Shown: piece by piece, positions 1 to 8,552 of the stretch
How positions within the stretch are numbered: the stretch's first letter is position 1
Layout: each line of letters opens with the position of its first letter
Translations under genes and position numbers: made by a program
Source of the DNA: Ktedonobacteria bacterium brp13
GTDB taxonomy: Bacteria; Chloroflexota; Ktedonobacteria; Ktedonobacterales; Ktedonobacteraceae
Direction: 5' to 3'
Assembly: GCA_015099395.1 (NCBI GenBank)
Contig: AP024096.1
Coordinates: forward strand, 5,270,001 to 5,334,000
Length of the DNA: 64,000 nt
The notes under the pieces: model-generated
Seen by the model: only the letters and a program-made list of their open reading frames with translations
Told to the model about the DNA's origin: nothing
Databases searched by the model: none

Positions 1-2469
1 ATAGTGCTTCTGTTGCCGCCGATAGAGCTCTGCAATAAGGGAGATCAAGGATTGTCCTTCGTCTAGTAGCGTGCGACGATAATTACCACGTTGCGCTATG
101 GTCAGCAGGGCCTCAAGAGCCTGCTTTGAGCGACGTGGATCATTCAACGCGTGATATGCTTGCGCCAGTACAATCAATATGCGTAGCTCACTGTCCCTGC
201 GCTCCTGGGCTCGTACCTTGATCAGGAGTGGCTGCACATAACGGACCGCCTCCGCTGGTCGCTGTTGAGCCAGGGCAATCCTCGCATGAATGAGCAACCA
301 GAGTTCACTCGCCAGTGATTGGTCCTTGCTTCTCTCGCTGTCGCCCTCCCTTAATACTGAGAGAGAATGGAGAGGATACATACGCTCACTCCACCGGACA
401 GCCATCTCTACGCTCCCTTCCGCCAACCAGTAGCGTACACGTAACAAGGCGATCCGGGCTATATTCAGCGGATGCTCCCCCTGGCGTAAAGCCTCACTCT
501 CGGCATTGTCCAGCAGGAGATGCGCCTGATCATGCTTGCCGTACAACCATGCGAGCTGAGCGGCCAGAATGTCTCCATCGGGGATGATATATGTATGAGG
601 GTGCTCAGGAATAAGCTTCCTGGCGCTACAAAGTTGCTCCTCTGCCCGTTCAAGATCGTTCCATTCTAGATATATGCTCCCAAGACGAAAACGTGCCTGG
701 ATCTGACTCCAGAGCATGCGCTCGCCAACTTCGTTGCTACACTCCTGATAACAGTTGCAGGCTTCTGATAGGCGACCCTGAAGCGCGAAGAGATCGCCCA
801 GGTAGAGTGCGGAGGTAAGCAGTGCAGGAATCTGTTGATCATGCAGGCCAAGCTGGCGTCCCAACAGAAGTTCTTGAAACGCCTGGTGCGTATCCCCACA
901 GAGCAAAAAAGCGGCTCCTCGATAAAGATGGATCACACCCTGTCCACGTATATCATGCGGTGTCAACGCAATAAAGCGCTGTGCGTACATAAGTGCTTGC
1001 TCACTATCACCCTGAAAGATTGCTTTATACGCAGCAAGGGATTGAAGTTCGCGCCTGGTCTGTACGTCTGGTGCTCCTCCGTGTGCACAGCACAATGCCT
1101 GCAACGCTACTTGATACCGCTCTTCATCTCCAGTCTGTACAGCATGGAGCGCGCTAAAATAAGCCACAACGGGATAGCGCTCTAACGCCAACGGTTTAAA
1201 GCTAGATGCTGACTGCTCATAGAGTTGCTCATGTAGCCGCAGCAGCCAGTTATCGATCAGTGCAGCGTATCCCTGCTGCCAGAATGTCCAGGCACTCTGT
1301 TCTATGAGCGCGGCAACCCGTTCCTGGTCAGCAGCTAATAACGCATGCTCGATCGCCTCAATTAGCATATCCTGTTGCTCATACCAGAGACTGGCTCGAC
1401 TGTGTAGCACCGGTACCATTGCAGGCTGCTGCTGCATGAGACGATAGCGTAGGAGATCCCTGAAGAGATGATGATAGCGGTACCACGTCCCCTGTTCGTC
1501 AGCGATTGAAAGAAAGAGATTCTGCTGATCCAACCATGCGAGCATGTAATCACCATCGCCCTGCGCTGTAACAGCATCGCACAGGCTGGCATTCATACGC
1601 TCAAGGATAGAGGTTGTCAGAAGAAACTGTTGGACGCGCTCAGAAAGCTGTCCCAGTACCTCTTCAGTCAAATAATGCAGCACAAGCCGATTCGTGCCGG
1701 CAAAGGATGCGATAAAACGCGCTATCTCACTCTTATCGGACTGCCCCTGTAACGAGAGCGCAGCCAGTTGTAGTCCAGCAATCCAACCCTCGGTATTCTG
1801 TTTAAGCGCAGCAATATCTTCGAGCGTGAGTGGCAGATGCATACCGTCGTGCAATAATTGGACCGTCTCATCTAACGAAAAACGGAGATCCTCGCCACGT
1901 AATTCAAATAGCCGACCCTCCGCACGCCAACGCGCCAGTGGTAAGACCGGATCAACACGGCTACTGATCACGACATGCACATGGGATGGCAGATGCGTAA
2001 TAAAGAAATCTAGCGTTCGCTGCACAGATGGAGATGTAATCGCCTGGTAGTCATCCAGTACGAGTAGCAGTTCCTGCTGCTGCGCAGTCAGGGCATTAAT
2101 CAGCAAGGTCAAGACATGTTCGACCTGCTGAATCGATGTCATTGAATGTTTGTATGCAGCGAGTAGTTCGTCTAACCCATCAACGACGCGCACAATAGCC
2201 GTCAGGCAGTATTCCCAGAAACGAGCCAGCGCATTGTCATTGGTATCGAGTGAGACCCAGGCAACAGGGTGAGCATATGCCAGTAACCATGAGCTCAGTA
2301 GTGTTGTCTTGCCGAAACCAGCAGGAGCCGAGATCAACGTCAAAGGACAAGAGATGCCACACTCTAGCCGTGTATACAAGTATGAGCGTGCAACAATCGG
2401 ACGCGCATACGACTGTGGAACCGTCAGTTTCGTTACCAGGAGGAACTGCTCATTCCAAACATCCACCAT
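1..2469 (-). CDS. MalT/LuxR-type AAA ATPase transcriptional regulator (partial, C-terminus outside window)
   Basis: An uninterrupted reverse-strand frame of 823 codons runs off the left edge. The N-terminus (LLVTKLTVPQSYARPIVAR) is the usual entry of MalT-like regulators and leads into a Walker A site, APAGFGKTTLL, near residue 50. A Walker B site, LLLVLDDYQA, lies near residue 137. The rest is helical and rich in Leu, Ala and Gln, as expected of the TPR-like sensor half of this family. These STAND-type ATPases usually bind a small ligand or partner protein, oligomerise with ATP and activate transcription through a C-terminal LuxR helix-turn-helix. That DNA-binding domain is not in the window, so the LuxR ending is inferred. 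ATG 2469 is chosen (GGTTGGAG just before it); the frame is closed by a TAA 42 bases upstream. The target genes cannot be told from here. Confidence 0.85.
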   Translation of the reverse strand, partial: MVDVWNEQFLLVTKLTVPQSYARPIVARSYLYTRLECGISCPLTLISAPAGFGKTTLLSSWLLAYAHPVAWVSLDTNDNALARFWEYCLTAIVRVVDGLDELLAAYKHSMTSIQQVEHVLTLLINALTAQQQELLLVLDDYQAITSPSVQRTLDFFITHLPSHVHVVISSRVDPVLPLARWRAEGRLFELRGEDLRFSLDETVQLLHDGMHLPLTLEDIAALKQNTEGWIAGLQLAALSLQGQSDKSEIARFIASFAGTNRLVLHYLTEEVLGQLSERVQQFLLTTSILERMNASLCDAVTAQGDGDYMLAWLDQQNLFLSIADEQGTWYRYHHLFRDLLRYRLMQQQPAMVPVLHSRASLWYEQQDMLIEAIEHALLAADQERVAALIEQSAWTFWQQGYAALIDNWLLRLHEQLYEQSASSFKPLALERYPVVAYFSALHAVQTGDEERYQVALQALCCAHGGAPDVQTRRELQSLAAYKAIFQGDSEQALMYAQRFIALTPHDIRGQGVIHLYRGAAFLLCGDTHQAFQELLLGRQLGLHDQQIPALLTSALYLGDLFALQGRLSEACNCYQECSNEVGERMLWSQIQARFRLGSIYLEWNDLERAEEQLCSARKLIPEHPHTYIIPDGDILAAQLAWLYGKHDQAHLLLDNAESEALRQGEHPLNIARIALLRVRYWLAEGSVEMAVRWSERMYPLHSLSVLREGDSERSKDQSLASELWLLIHARIALAQQRPAEAVRYVQPLLIKVRAQERRDSELRILIVLAQAYHALNDPRRSKQALEALLTIAQRGNYRRTLLDEGQSLISLIAELYRRQQKHY

Positions 2470-3171
2470 CTCCAACCTGCCTTCTTCTTGTGCCTCCTTG
2501 CGTATACCATTTTATACGATGAACAAGCAATCACTATTATACAATAAACTCACCGCGTTATCCATATAGAAGCATGTAAACCAGCATATATATACGTTTT
2601 ATTAAGTGCAGATTCGTATCAATGTGTTACTCTTTATTTCATCATTATAATAACAATACAGGATGCAAAGGCACAAAAGAGCGCAAGGGAATACATTTGG
2701 CGGTGCTTGATTACGTCTCGTATTTTTATAAGTTTGTCTTGTTACAAAGGTTCCTGGTTGTTTACGTACACGAGCCCAATAGGCGCGCTGCCGCTTTCAT
2801 TGAGGTAACTACGTTTTGCTACCAGGGCAGGCGTACATGTGTGAGCTACATCCTTTTCTCCACCATTTGGGGGAACACACACGAACACGTCCCCTCTATA
2901 CTAATGCTGTAACAACATCGTTCGCTTACTGAGTATGGAGGGTAAGAGTAGAGAGACTTGTGGCGCAAGTGAGTGCAAGCGAGTAGAGCAAAGAATCCTG
3001 TCATGCTTTCTGGTACAGTATCGGGACAGATCTGGACAATGTCACCCGATATAGATATCTGTAAAGGAATTCCGGGACGAGATACCCGGATACACTTACT
3101 AAACTGGTAATGGTATCTCTATGTGTTGAGTTGCAAACCACAAAAACATTTCAGATGGAGGAGATCTTTTC
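2470..3171. other. Gene-free region with structured leader before the first HTH gene
   Basis: About 700 bases separate the divergent regulator and the HTH gene. No open frame here has a recognisable protein or ribosome binding site. The right part has two short perfect hairpins in a row: ATCGGG (3020-3025) with CCCGAT (3045-3050), and TCCGGG (3071-3076) with CCCGGA (3085-3090). They could form a structured 5' leader for the gene at 3172. The rest shows nothing I can name. Confidence 0.4.
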
Positions 3172-3369
3172 ATGGAACAAAATGATGAACTGTTAACTGT
3201 ACGTGAGGTTGCGCGCCGTTTGCGCGTTGATGATACTACTGTTCGTCGCTGGATCAAACACGGCACTCTGGAGGCCGTTTCACTGCCACATGTTGGTAAA
3301 CGTCAGGCCTATCGTGTACGCCGCAGCACTATCGATACGTTATTGAATGCTCCTGCTTTACCAGCATAA
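3172..3369 (+). CDS. Small excisionase-like helix-turn-helix DNA-binding protein (HTH_17), copy 1
   Basis: A 65-residue protein made almost wholly of one MerR/excisionase-type HTH. LTVREVARRLRVDD forms the first helices, TVRRWIKHGTLEAV the recognition helix and turn, and QAYRVRRSTIDTLL the wing and last helix. Such proteins bind DNA, as in phage excisionases and plasmid regulators, or act as small transcription factors. The start follows a good GGAGGAG site about 8 bases upstream. A hairpin follows the gene. The protein at 5099 is a clear paralogue with the same architecture and the shared core RVDD-A/T-TVRRW. No integrase or prophage gene is nearby, so a regulator is more likely than a true excisionase. 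Its targets are unknown. Confidence 0.8.
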   Translation: MEQNDELLTVREVARRLRVDDTTVRRWIKHGTLEAVSLPHVGKRQAYRVRRSTIDTLLNAPALPA

Positions 3370-3380
3370 CGATGCGAAAA

Positions 3381-3449
3381 CAGGAGCGCAGAGGGGTACA
3401 TAGGGGTACATAGGAGTATGTGCTCATTCGTATACCCTCACCGCTCCTG
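3381..3449 (+). terminator. Long imperfect hairpin after the HTH gene
   Basis: CAGGAGCG (3381-3388) pairs with CGCTCCTG (3442-3449), and inside it GAGGGGTA pairs with TACCCTC apart from a bulge. The left arm also holds a short direct repeat, GGGGTACATA twice and then GGAGTATG. There is no T-run, so a terminator role is only likely. Confidence 0.4.
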
Positions 3450-3532
3450 CTACCTATACCTGGTCACTACCTTTCTGCTCCTCTTCCCTATTGCGTAGAG
3501 TGCGCAAGGGATTTCTCGGGTGCGGTATGCTA

Positions 3533-3751
3533 TCATTCCTGGCTGGTGGTAGGCTCATCTACGACAAGCAGTTGCGGATGGTTGAGGAGTGCGGCAGCCT
3601 GGCCCAGACGTTGCCGCATCCCTAATGAATACTTGCGATACAAGAGGGAAGCATTGGTCGCTAACCCGACCATCTCCAGTACTTCTTCGATCCGTTCTTC
3701 GGTCACTTCAATAGCTGGCATACTTAACCGGCAGTTTCTGACCTCCAACAT
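3533..3751 (-). pseudogene. ABC transporter ATP-binding protein remnant
   Basis: A 72-codon reverse frame reads as an internal slice of an ABC ATPase: RIEEVLEMVGL, then the signature region YSLGMRQRLGQAAALL and the Walker B QLLVVDEPTT. The sequence stops within the D-loop (a normal copy would go on as NGLDP). The Walker A half is missing, and the residues before the homologous part do not look like the family. This is the middle of a bacitracin/antibiotic-export type (CcmA-like) ATPase left by deletion. It cannot hydrolyse ATP by itself and is taken as a dead fragment. No permease partner is nearby. Confidence 0.7.
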
Positions 3752-3837
3752 CAGGAGACCGCTCTTCCGGTGAAGTGCTCATAGCGCCTATGCACTCCTT
3801 TCAATCGATCTTCTCAATCGACCAGTACCAGTGATTC

Positions 3838-3874
3838 GCAGACCGAGGTGTATGTGTTAACGATCTCGGTCTGC
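3838..3874 (-). terminator. Hairpin downstream of the ECF sigma factor gene
   Basis: GCAGACCGAG (3838-3847) and CTCGGTCTGC (3865-3874) form a perfect 10-bp stem, extended on both sides by ATTC/GGAAT. It lies 12 bases beyond the stop of the reverse-strand sigma gene. There is no T-run; it may instead belong to the palindromic repeat class seen elsewhere in the window. Confidence 0.5.
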
Positions 3875-3885
3875 GGAATACGAAC

Positions 3886-4494
3886 TTAACGTGGTGGTAA
3901 AGAGGTCCGTAACTTGGAGCAAGCGCGATAGTAATAGGTCTTCGCTGTCGTCATCGGCATCTCTAGAACCTGACCGATCTCTGAGAAACTACATTGATAG
4001 AGATAGCGCAGTAAGACGACAGAACGAAACTTGGTGGGAAGCGCCTGAATTGCCTGTTGCAGCGTCGCCTGCAAATCATGGTACTCGGCTATCTCTTCAG
4101 GAAGTGGACGATTATCAGGTATCGTTGCCAGAGGTGCCATCTCCTCTTCCTCTGCCTGCCACTCCATAGCGGAGAACAGGGTAACACGCCGGCGGCGGCG
4201 CTTGCGTAGCTCGTCACGACAGCAGTTCTGCGCCACACGGAAGAGCCAGGGCTTCAGTTGTTCACCAGTGGGCAACGTCGGTAGCGCGATATAAAGCTTC
4301 AAAAATACCTGTTGCAAAACATCGCAAGCTTGATCGTATTCTCCCAGGTGATGATAAATAAAGCGATAAAGCATCGTGTGATAGCGTTCAACAAGAGCCT
4401 CAAAAGCATCCTGATTCCCCGCGAGCACTTCGTGCACAAGCACACCATCAGAAAATTCACACCAGTGTGACGGGCTCAATTCTTGCTTCTGCAT
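3886..4494 (-). CDS. ECF-type RNA polymerase sigma-70 factor
   Basis: A 202-residue group 4 (ECF) sigma factor. Region 2 is near residues 22-85: DAFEALVERYHTMLYRFIY, then DVLQQVFLKLY and PWLFRVAQNCCRDELRKR, which bind core polymerase and melt the -10. An acidic linker follows. Region 4 is near residues 140-200: LPTKFRSVVLLRYLYQCSFSEI and TTAKTYYYRACSKLR, which reads the -35. ATG 4494 is preferred because AAAGGA lies 7 bases upstream and the residues beyond it do not fit the family. No anti-sigma gene adjoins, which is unusual for ECF factors; the neighbours are an ABC remnant and an HTH gene, so the controlling signal is unknown. Confidence 0.88.
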   Translation of the reverse strand: MQKQELSPSHWCEFSDGVLVHEVLAGNQDAFEALVERYHTMLYRFIYHHLGEYDQACDVLQQVFLKLYIALPTLPTGEQLKPWLFRVAQNCCRDELRKRRRRRVTLFSAMEWQAEEEEMAPLATIPDNRPLPEEIAEYHDLQATLQQAIQALPTKFRSVVLLRYLYQCSFSEIGQVLEMPMTTAKTYYYRACSKLRTSLPPR

Positions 4495-5098
4495 CAGGAG
4501 ATCCTTTCTATGACACGCCGCTTCCTCTGCGCAATAAATCCTTTTGTCCGGTAGACCACACAAGCGGACAGAAACCAGGCACAGAACAGATAGAATCCAA
4601 TGATACGCATGGATACTATCCTGTGTTTTATACCCCCATAGGAATTTCTGACTACTCATTGCCTGTGAAAAGTGTACTGGATTGTTGAGGAAATTGTCAT
4701 CCACCAAAAGGACGATTCATCAACAGAGGAGAAATTGGCTCATCCGCCCTTCTATCATCTATGCTTTTTTTCGTAGAAAAACTCCCTTTGTTCGCGTTTA
4801 ATTAACAGAAGGCTCGAGAGTTTCTATCTAAAAGGCAATCAATCTGCTAAATTGATGTAACATTGCACGAACCGTTTTTTTTGGACCATACTCACTAGGA
4901 TACCATTCAAGCAAAAAATTTGGAATCTTCCTAGTAAAATCCAAAAATCACTTTTTGTAACACTTTACAAGTCTTTGATAATATTATACAATATTTTCAC
5001 AATGGCCCTGTATGACACCACTCATACATCTTTTCTCGTTTGGTCATAACACAGCGTGAGCATTAGTACAATCACAAAGCAAAAGGAGGTTTTCTCGC
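4495..5098. other. AT-rich intergenic region with a TTGTAA-N4-TTACAA palindrome
   Basis: About 600 bases hold no credible gene. The stretch is AT-rich, with poly-T and poly-A tracts near 4760-4790 and 4876-4884. A perfect 6-4-6 palindrome, TTGTAA CACT TTACAA (4955-4970), lies about 130 bases before the HTH gene at 5099, among TATAAT-like hexamers near 4978-4995. It could be an operator in the promoter of that gene. The promoter call is tentative. Confidence 0.3.
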
Positions 5099-5287
5099 AT
5101 GAGTAGCAATCTGTTGACTGTATCCGAAGTCGCACGCATTTTACGCGTTGACGACGCAACTGTCCGTCGTTGGGTCAAACAGGGAGTATTGGAAGCTGTC
5201 GTTCTCCCTCACGTCCATTCACGACAAGTTTATCGTATCAAACGTGAGACGCTTAATCGTGTCCTTGGCGAAAACGATATTCAGTAA
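5099..5287 (+). CDS. Small excisionase-like helix-turn-helix DNA-binding protein (HTH_17), copy 2
   Basis: A 62-residue single-domain HTH protein, paralogous to the one at 3172: LLTVSEVARILRVDD, ATVRRWVKQGVLEAVVLPHV and then a short C-terminal helix, RETLNRVL. The start has an excellent AAAGGAGG site with 9 bases spacing. Differences from copy 1 fall mostly outside the recognition helix, so both may bind related sites. No phage or plasmid genes flank it. A DNA-binding role is well supported by fold; the biological role is not. Confidence 0.8.
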   Translation: MSSNLLTVSEVARILRVDDATVRRWVKQGVLEAVVLPHVHSRQVYRIKRETLNRVLGENDIQ

Positions 5288-5877
5288 TGCATCTATGCCT
5301 ATGAAGTTCGTATTCTTGTAACGTTATCAAGCAGATAAGCACTCTAGTATTCATTACTGGTTGTGCATCGTACCTATACGATGTGTTCTCCTTACTGTGT
5401 GTCTTACACATCGTCTATTACGACTGGCTCTGCTTTATTCGTGAATCATAAGCTATACGATGGATTACAAGACAACGTCGTTTTGTCCTGGGTATGCTTG
5501 CAAAAGTTTTCATATGCATGCTAAATATCGACGTTGATATATGTATTGATCACGTCTCACTAGCCCATATGATCGGCTGGCACGCATCGTACTCTTCGCT
5601 GAGGGGGAAAGCGAAGAGGGACTCCTCGGACCGATGTGTCTGACAAATCGTATTGCAGCTCGTGCTGCTCAATCACAGACCACATACCATAAACATCGTT
5701 GCTGGATGACTCACTATTCAAAAAGTCATTCGCGCATCTATCATAACTATAGTCATTTCTCTATATTAATCACCCATTCGCTTCCCTTGTACTCTATATC
5801 CAGCTTGATTTATGTAGCATAGGAGGTTATAATAACTGAAATATCATTCCTCGTTTTGAAGCTGTGGAGAATTTGCT
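5288..5877. other. Gene-free region holding a structured element (5582-5639)
   Basis: About 590 bases with no convincing open frame. One compact structure stands out: outer stem ACGCATCG (5582-5589) with CGATGTGT (5632-5639, one G-U pair), and inner perfect 9-bp stem CTCTTCGCT (5592-5600) with AGCGAAGAG (5610-5618) over the purine loop GAGGGGGAA. It may be a small RNA or part of a long leader of the zinc-ribbon gene at 5878. It matches no riboswitch consensus that I know. Confidence 0.35.
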
Positions 5878-6258
5878 TTGAGCAATAATTATACATCTGG
5901 ACCCGATGGTCCCTCTTTCCCTGGTAGTGGTGTGGGGAGTTCGGCTATCAGTCGCCGTGAGGTACGCATGAGCAATGCGACTGGTGCTCTACCTTCTATC
6001 CAGACGGCAGGGGCTGAACGTAGCACGACGCAAGGCCCCTCCGATTTTGAGCAGATGGTGCTGTCCTTACATGATCTCTTTGAGCAGGATCGCCAGATCG
6101 CGAGTCAACAGGATTCGACGCGCTGCGGTATCTGCTACTTGCATTTTCACGTGAATGAATTGCACTATCGCGATGAGGGCTTCTACGTCTGCCCTAATTG
6201 CGAGCACAATCTGGGTAACCTGCACGTTCCGATGCTACGCCGACAACAGAAACTGTAA
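5878..6258 (+). CDS. Small zinc-ribbon protein of unknown function
   Basis: A 126-residue protein. The first 60 residues are Ser/Gly-rich and probably disordered. The C-terminal half has one treble-clef or ribbon-like zinc site: CGICYLHF near residue 82 and YVCPNCEH near residue 102. The start is TTG with GGAG 9 bases upstream; an in-frame ATG at codon 31 is a weaker alternative. No function is known to me. It stands alone, convergent with the deformylase gene, whose stop lies 36 bases beyond. Confidence 0.6.
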   Translation: MSNNYTSGPDGPSFPGSGVGSSAISRREVRMSNATGALPSIQTAGAERSTTQGPSDFEQMVLSLHDLFEQDRQIASQQDSTRCGICYLHFHVNELHYRDEGFYVCPNCEHNLGNLHVPMLRRQQKL

Positions 6259-6294
6259 TCAATAACGCTCAGATACGTGTCTATCTGAGCGTTG

Positions 6295-6813
6295 CTATTC
6301 TGCCAGGACGATCTCGCCGTCATCTTCGAGGTAGCCTTCGTCGTCTTCACCAACCTCTTTCAAGTCCTCCGGACTATCCAGACGATCGATAAACAGGATG
6401 CCGTCCAGGTGGTCTATCTCATGCTGCATGATCCGTGCAAACCAGCCTTCGGCGGTCACGCGGATATTTTTTCCACGGACGTCCTGTCCTTTGACGGTAA
6501 TCTTCGCGGCCCGGCGAATATTCTCGCCGACATAGCCAGGAATACTCAGGCAACCCTCGGTGCCGATCTCTTCTCCCTCTGCTTTGATAATCTCAGGATT
6601 GAAGATTACGACTTTCCTATCTTCGTATTCAGCAACAAATACACGTATGGAGAGCGCAATCTGTGGAGCAGCCAAACCTACACCATTAGAGACGTGCATC
6701 GTCTCAAACATGTCATCCGTTAATTTCTGGAGCGAGGCATCAAAATGATGTACTTTTTTTGCCTTCTGGCGCAAGATTGGATTCTCGGTTGTGATAATTT
6801 TTCGTATTGCCAT
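6295..6813 (-). CDS. def: Peptide deformylase
   Basis: A 172-residue metallo-hydrolase that removes the N-formyl group from nascent proteins at the ribosome exit. All three family motifs are present: GVGLAAPQ (residues 44-51), EGCLS with the metal ligand Cys88, and HEIDH with ligands His131 and His135 and catalytic Glu132. The acidic C-terminal tail (EVGEDDEGYLEDDG) goes beyond the usual end. The start at MAIRKI gives the normal family length; the open frame continues 24 codons upstream but looks unlike the family. The gene is divergent from tilS across about 190 bases. In many bacteria def sits beside fmt, which is not the case here. Confidence 0.95.
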   Translation of the reverse strand: MAIRKIITTENPILRQKAKKVHHFDASLQKLTDDMFETMHVSNGVGLAAPQIALSIRVFVAEYEDRKVVIFNPEIIKAEGEEIGTEGCLSIPGYVGENIRRAAKITVKGQDVRGKNIRVTAEGWFARIMQHEIDHLDGILFIDRLDSPEDLKEVGEDDEGYLEDDGEIVLAE

Positions 6814-6933
6814 AGTCTTTGCTGTAACCCTTATATGGTGCTGAACAGTGTTCTTTTGACTCGCTGCCTGGAGGGAGCAATTCAAGTGAACCTTATAGTA
6901 TCATATGAGACACGTAGGGCGCAAATCTGCGTA

Positions 6934-6942
6934 TGATATAAT
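6934..6942 (+). promoter_or_regulatory. Extended -10 promoter for tilS-hpt
   Basis: TGATATAAT (6934-6942) is a perfect extended -10 (TG-N-TATAAT) 60 bases before the tilS start. No good -35 lies 16-18 bases upstream, which fits an extended -10 promoter. Confidence 0.5.
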
Positions 6943-7002
6943 TTGGCTCAGGGCCTCACTGGGAAGAGTTCGTTGCCCTGCAATCAGACCCGGTACAGGT
7001 GA

Positions 7003-8538
7003 ATGTTGGATACTGTTATTGATGCTGTTGTGGCGATGCTTGAGAAGAGTGAGCTTCTTCCAGCACAAGGACTGCTCGTTGTGGCGGTCTCTGGTGGGGC
7101 GGACTCGCTCTGTCTGCTGCATGTGCTCCATCGACTCTGCGGACCTGGCAGACGCTATCCGCTGATAACGCTCCATGTAGCTCATCTCGATCACCAGTTA
7201 CGTGGCGAGGTCAGTATGCATGAGGCACGTGAGGTTGCACGGATCGCTCAGGACTGGGGTCTTCCCTACACATTGGGCACTGCTAATGTCAGGACGCTGG
7301 CGACCCGCGAACATCGTTCTTTGGAAGAGGCGGCCCGCATCGCTCGCTATCAGTTCTTGCGCTCGGTCGCTCAAGGTCAACCGATTGCAGTTGCGCACCA
7401 CCGCGATGATCAGGTTGAGACGCTGCTCCTACACTGGCTACGCGGAGAGGGACCAGGTGGGATGATCGGCCTCCAGCCACGCCAGCAAGATATTATTCGC
7501 CCCCTGCTCGCTGTCACACGCGACGAGATCCTGGCCTACTGCGCGCAGTATGAACTCCATCCCATGGAGGATGCTAGCAACACAGATACTCGCTACCTGC
7601 GCAATCGTATTCGTCACCAACTCCTGCCACTATTAGAAGAGATGAACCCTGGCTTTCGCTCGACCCTCCTACGCAACGCCGAGGTTGCTCGCGTCGACTA
7701 CGCATGGCTACAGACAGAGGTTGAGCAAGCATGGCAGACGGTCGTCCGGACAGTAACAGCCACCCGCATCGAGATAGCGGTTCCCGCCCTGCTCCAACTC
7801 CCTTTGAGCATTCAACGCCACCTGCTCCGTCGGGCCAGCGCCCTCCTCTGTGGAGGACAATCTCCGCTTGAGCTACGCCATTTCCTGCTGTTAGAAGAAT
7901 TCGTGACGCAATCCATCAGCAATCGAATTACAACATTACATCTACCCAATTCCCTGCATGCGGTACGCCGACGTGATATACTAATTTTCAATTCAGTCTC
8001 TGGGCAAGGAAAGACTACAGCGAGACCAGCACAGGGGCAGCACCTTCCACGGGTGGAAGGTGCTCAACTGACAATTCCAGGTAGTGTTGTTGTACCTGGA
8101 ACTCTGTGGCGTGCCAGTGCAGAATGGTTACCCACCTCAATCAGTACAGAGGTTATCACTGCTCTTCAGCAGCAAGACTGGTCACGTGTCAGGACCTTGC
8201 TCCCTGAGACACCATATACCATTTATGTTGATGCCTCCATGCTTCGTAGCACGAGCGAGGGGGCATCAACATATGTGTTGTATGTCAGAACTCGTAAAGA
8301 TGGTGACCGTATACAACCGTTGGGGATGAGTCAGGAAAAGAAGGTCAAGGACCTGTTGATCGATCGACATGTACCACGTGAAGAGCGGGATCAGATTCCG
8401 CTCTTCTTCTCAGACACACACTGCCTCTGGCTCGCCGGTATCCATCTCGATCATCGAGTACGCCTAACGGCAGAGACGCAAACCATCGTCCGCCTCGCAC
8501 TAACGCCTACGGCGCAAGAACAGATAGAGAAACAATAA
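7003..8538 (+). CDS. tilS: tRNA(Ile)-lysidine synthase
   Basis: A 511-residue enzyme that converts C34 of the CAU-anticodon tRNA to lysidine with ATP and lysine, so that it reads AUA and accepts isoleucine. The PP-loop is clear, VAVSGGADSLCLLHVL with SGGADS at residues 30-35, followed by HLDHQLRG and AHHRDDQVET as in the TilS N-terminal domain. The substrate-binding middle and a C-terminal TilS_C-like domain (RTRKDGDRIQPLGMSQEKKVKDLL) follow. It is longer than E. coli TilS because of linkers. AGGTGA directly precedes the start. It forms an operon with hpt, 14 bases downstream, an arrangement common in bacteria. Confidence 0.95.
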   Translation: MLDTVIDAVVAMLEKSELLPAQGLLVVAVSGGADSLCLLHVLHRLCGPGRRYPLITLHVAHLDHQLRGEVSMHEAREVARIAQDWGLPYTLGTANVRTLATREHRSLEEAARIARYQFLRSVAQGQPIAVAHHRDDQVETLLLHWLRGEGPGGMIGLQPRQQDIIRPLLAVTRDEILAYCAQYELHPMEDASNTDTRYLRNRIRHQLLPLLEEMNPGFRSTLLRNAEVARVDYAWLQTEVEQAWQTVVRTVTATRIEIAVPALLQLPLSIQRHLLRRASALLCGGQSPLELRHFLLLEEFVTQSISNRITTLHLPNSLHAVRRRDILIFNSVSGQGKTTARPAQGQHLPRVEGAQLTIPGSVVVPGTLWRASAEWLPTSISTEVITALQQQDWSRVRTLLPETPYTIYVDASMLRSTSEGASTYVLYVRTRKDGDRIQPLGMSQEKKVKDLLIDRHVPREERDQIPLFFSDTHCLWLAGIHLDHRVRLTAETQTIVRLALTPTAQEQIEKQ

Positions 8539-8552
8539 CAAACGAGGATTAC

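Noticed and set aside
2622..2912. Plus-strand frame of 96 codons
   Set aside because: No ribosome site and no recognisable protein features; codon use unlike neighbours.
5560..5650. tRNA gene
   Set aside because: Hairpins do not give a cloverleaf with T-loop GTTCRA or a CCA end.
5634..5822. Plus-strand frame of 62 codons in the gene-free region
   Set aside because: Overlaps the structured element and has no ribosome site.
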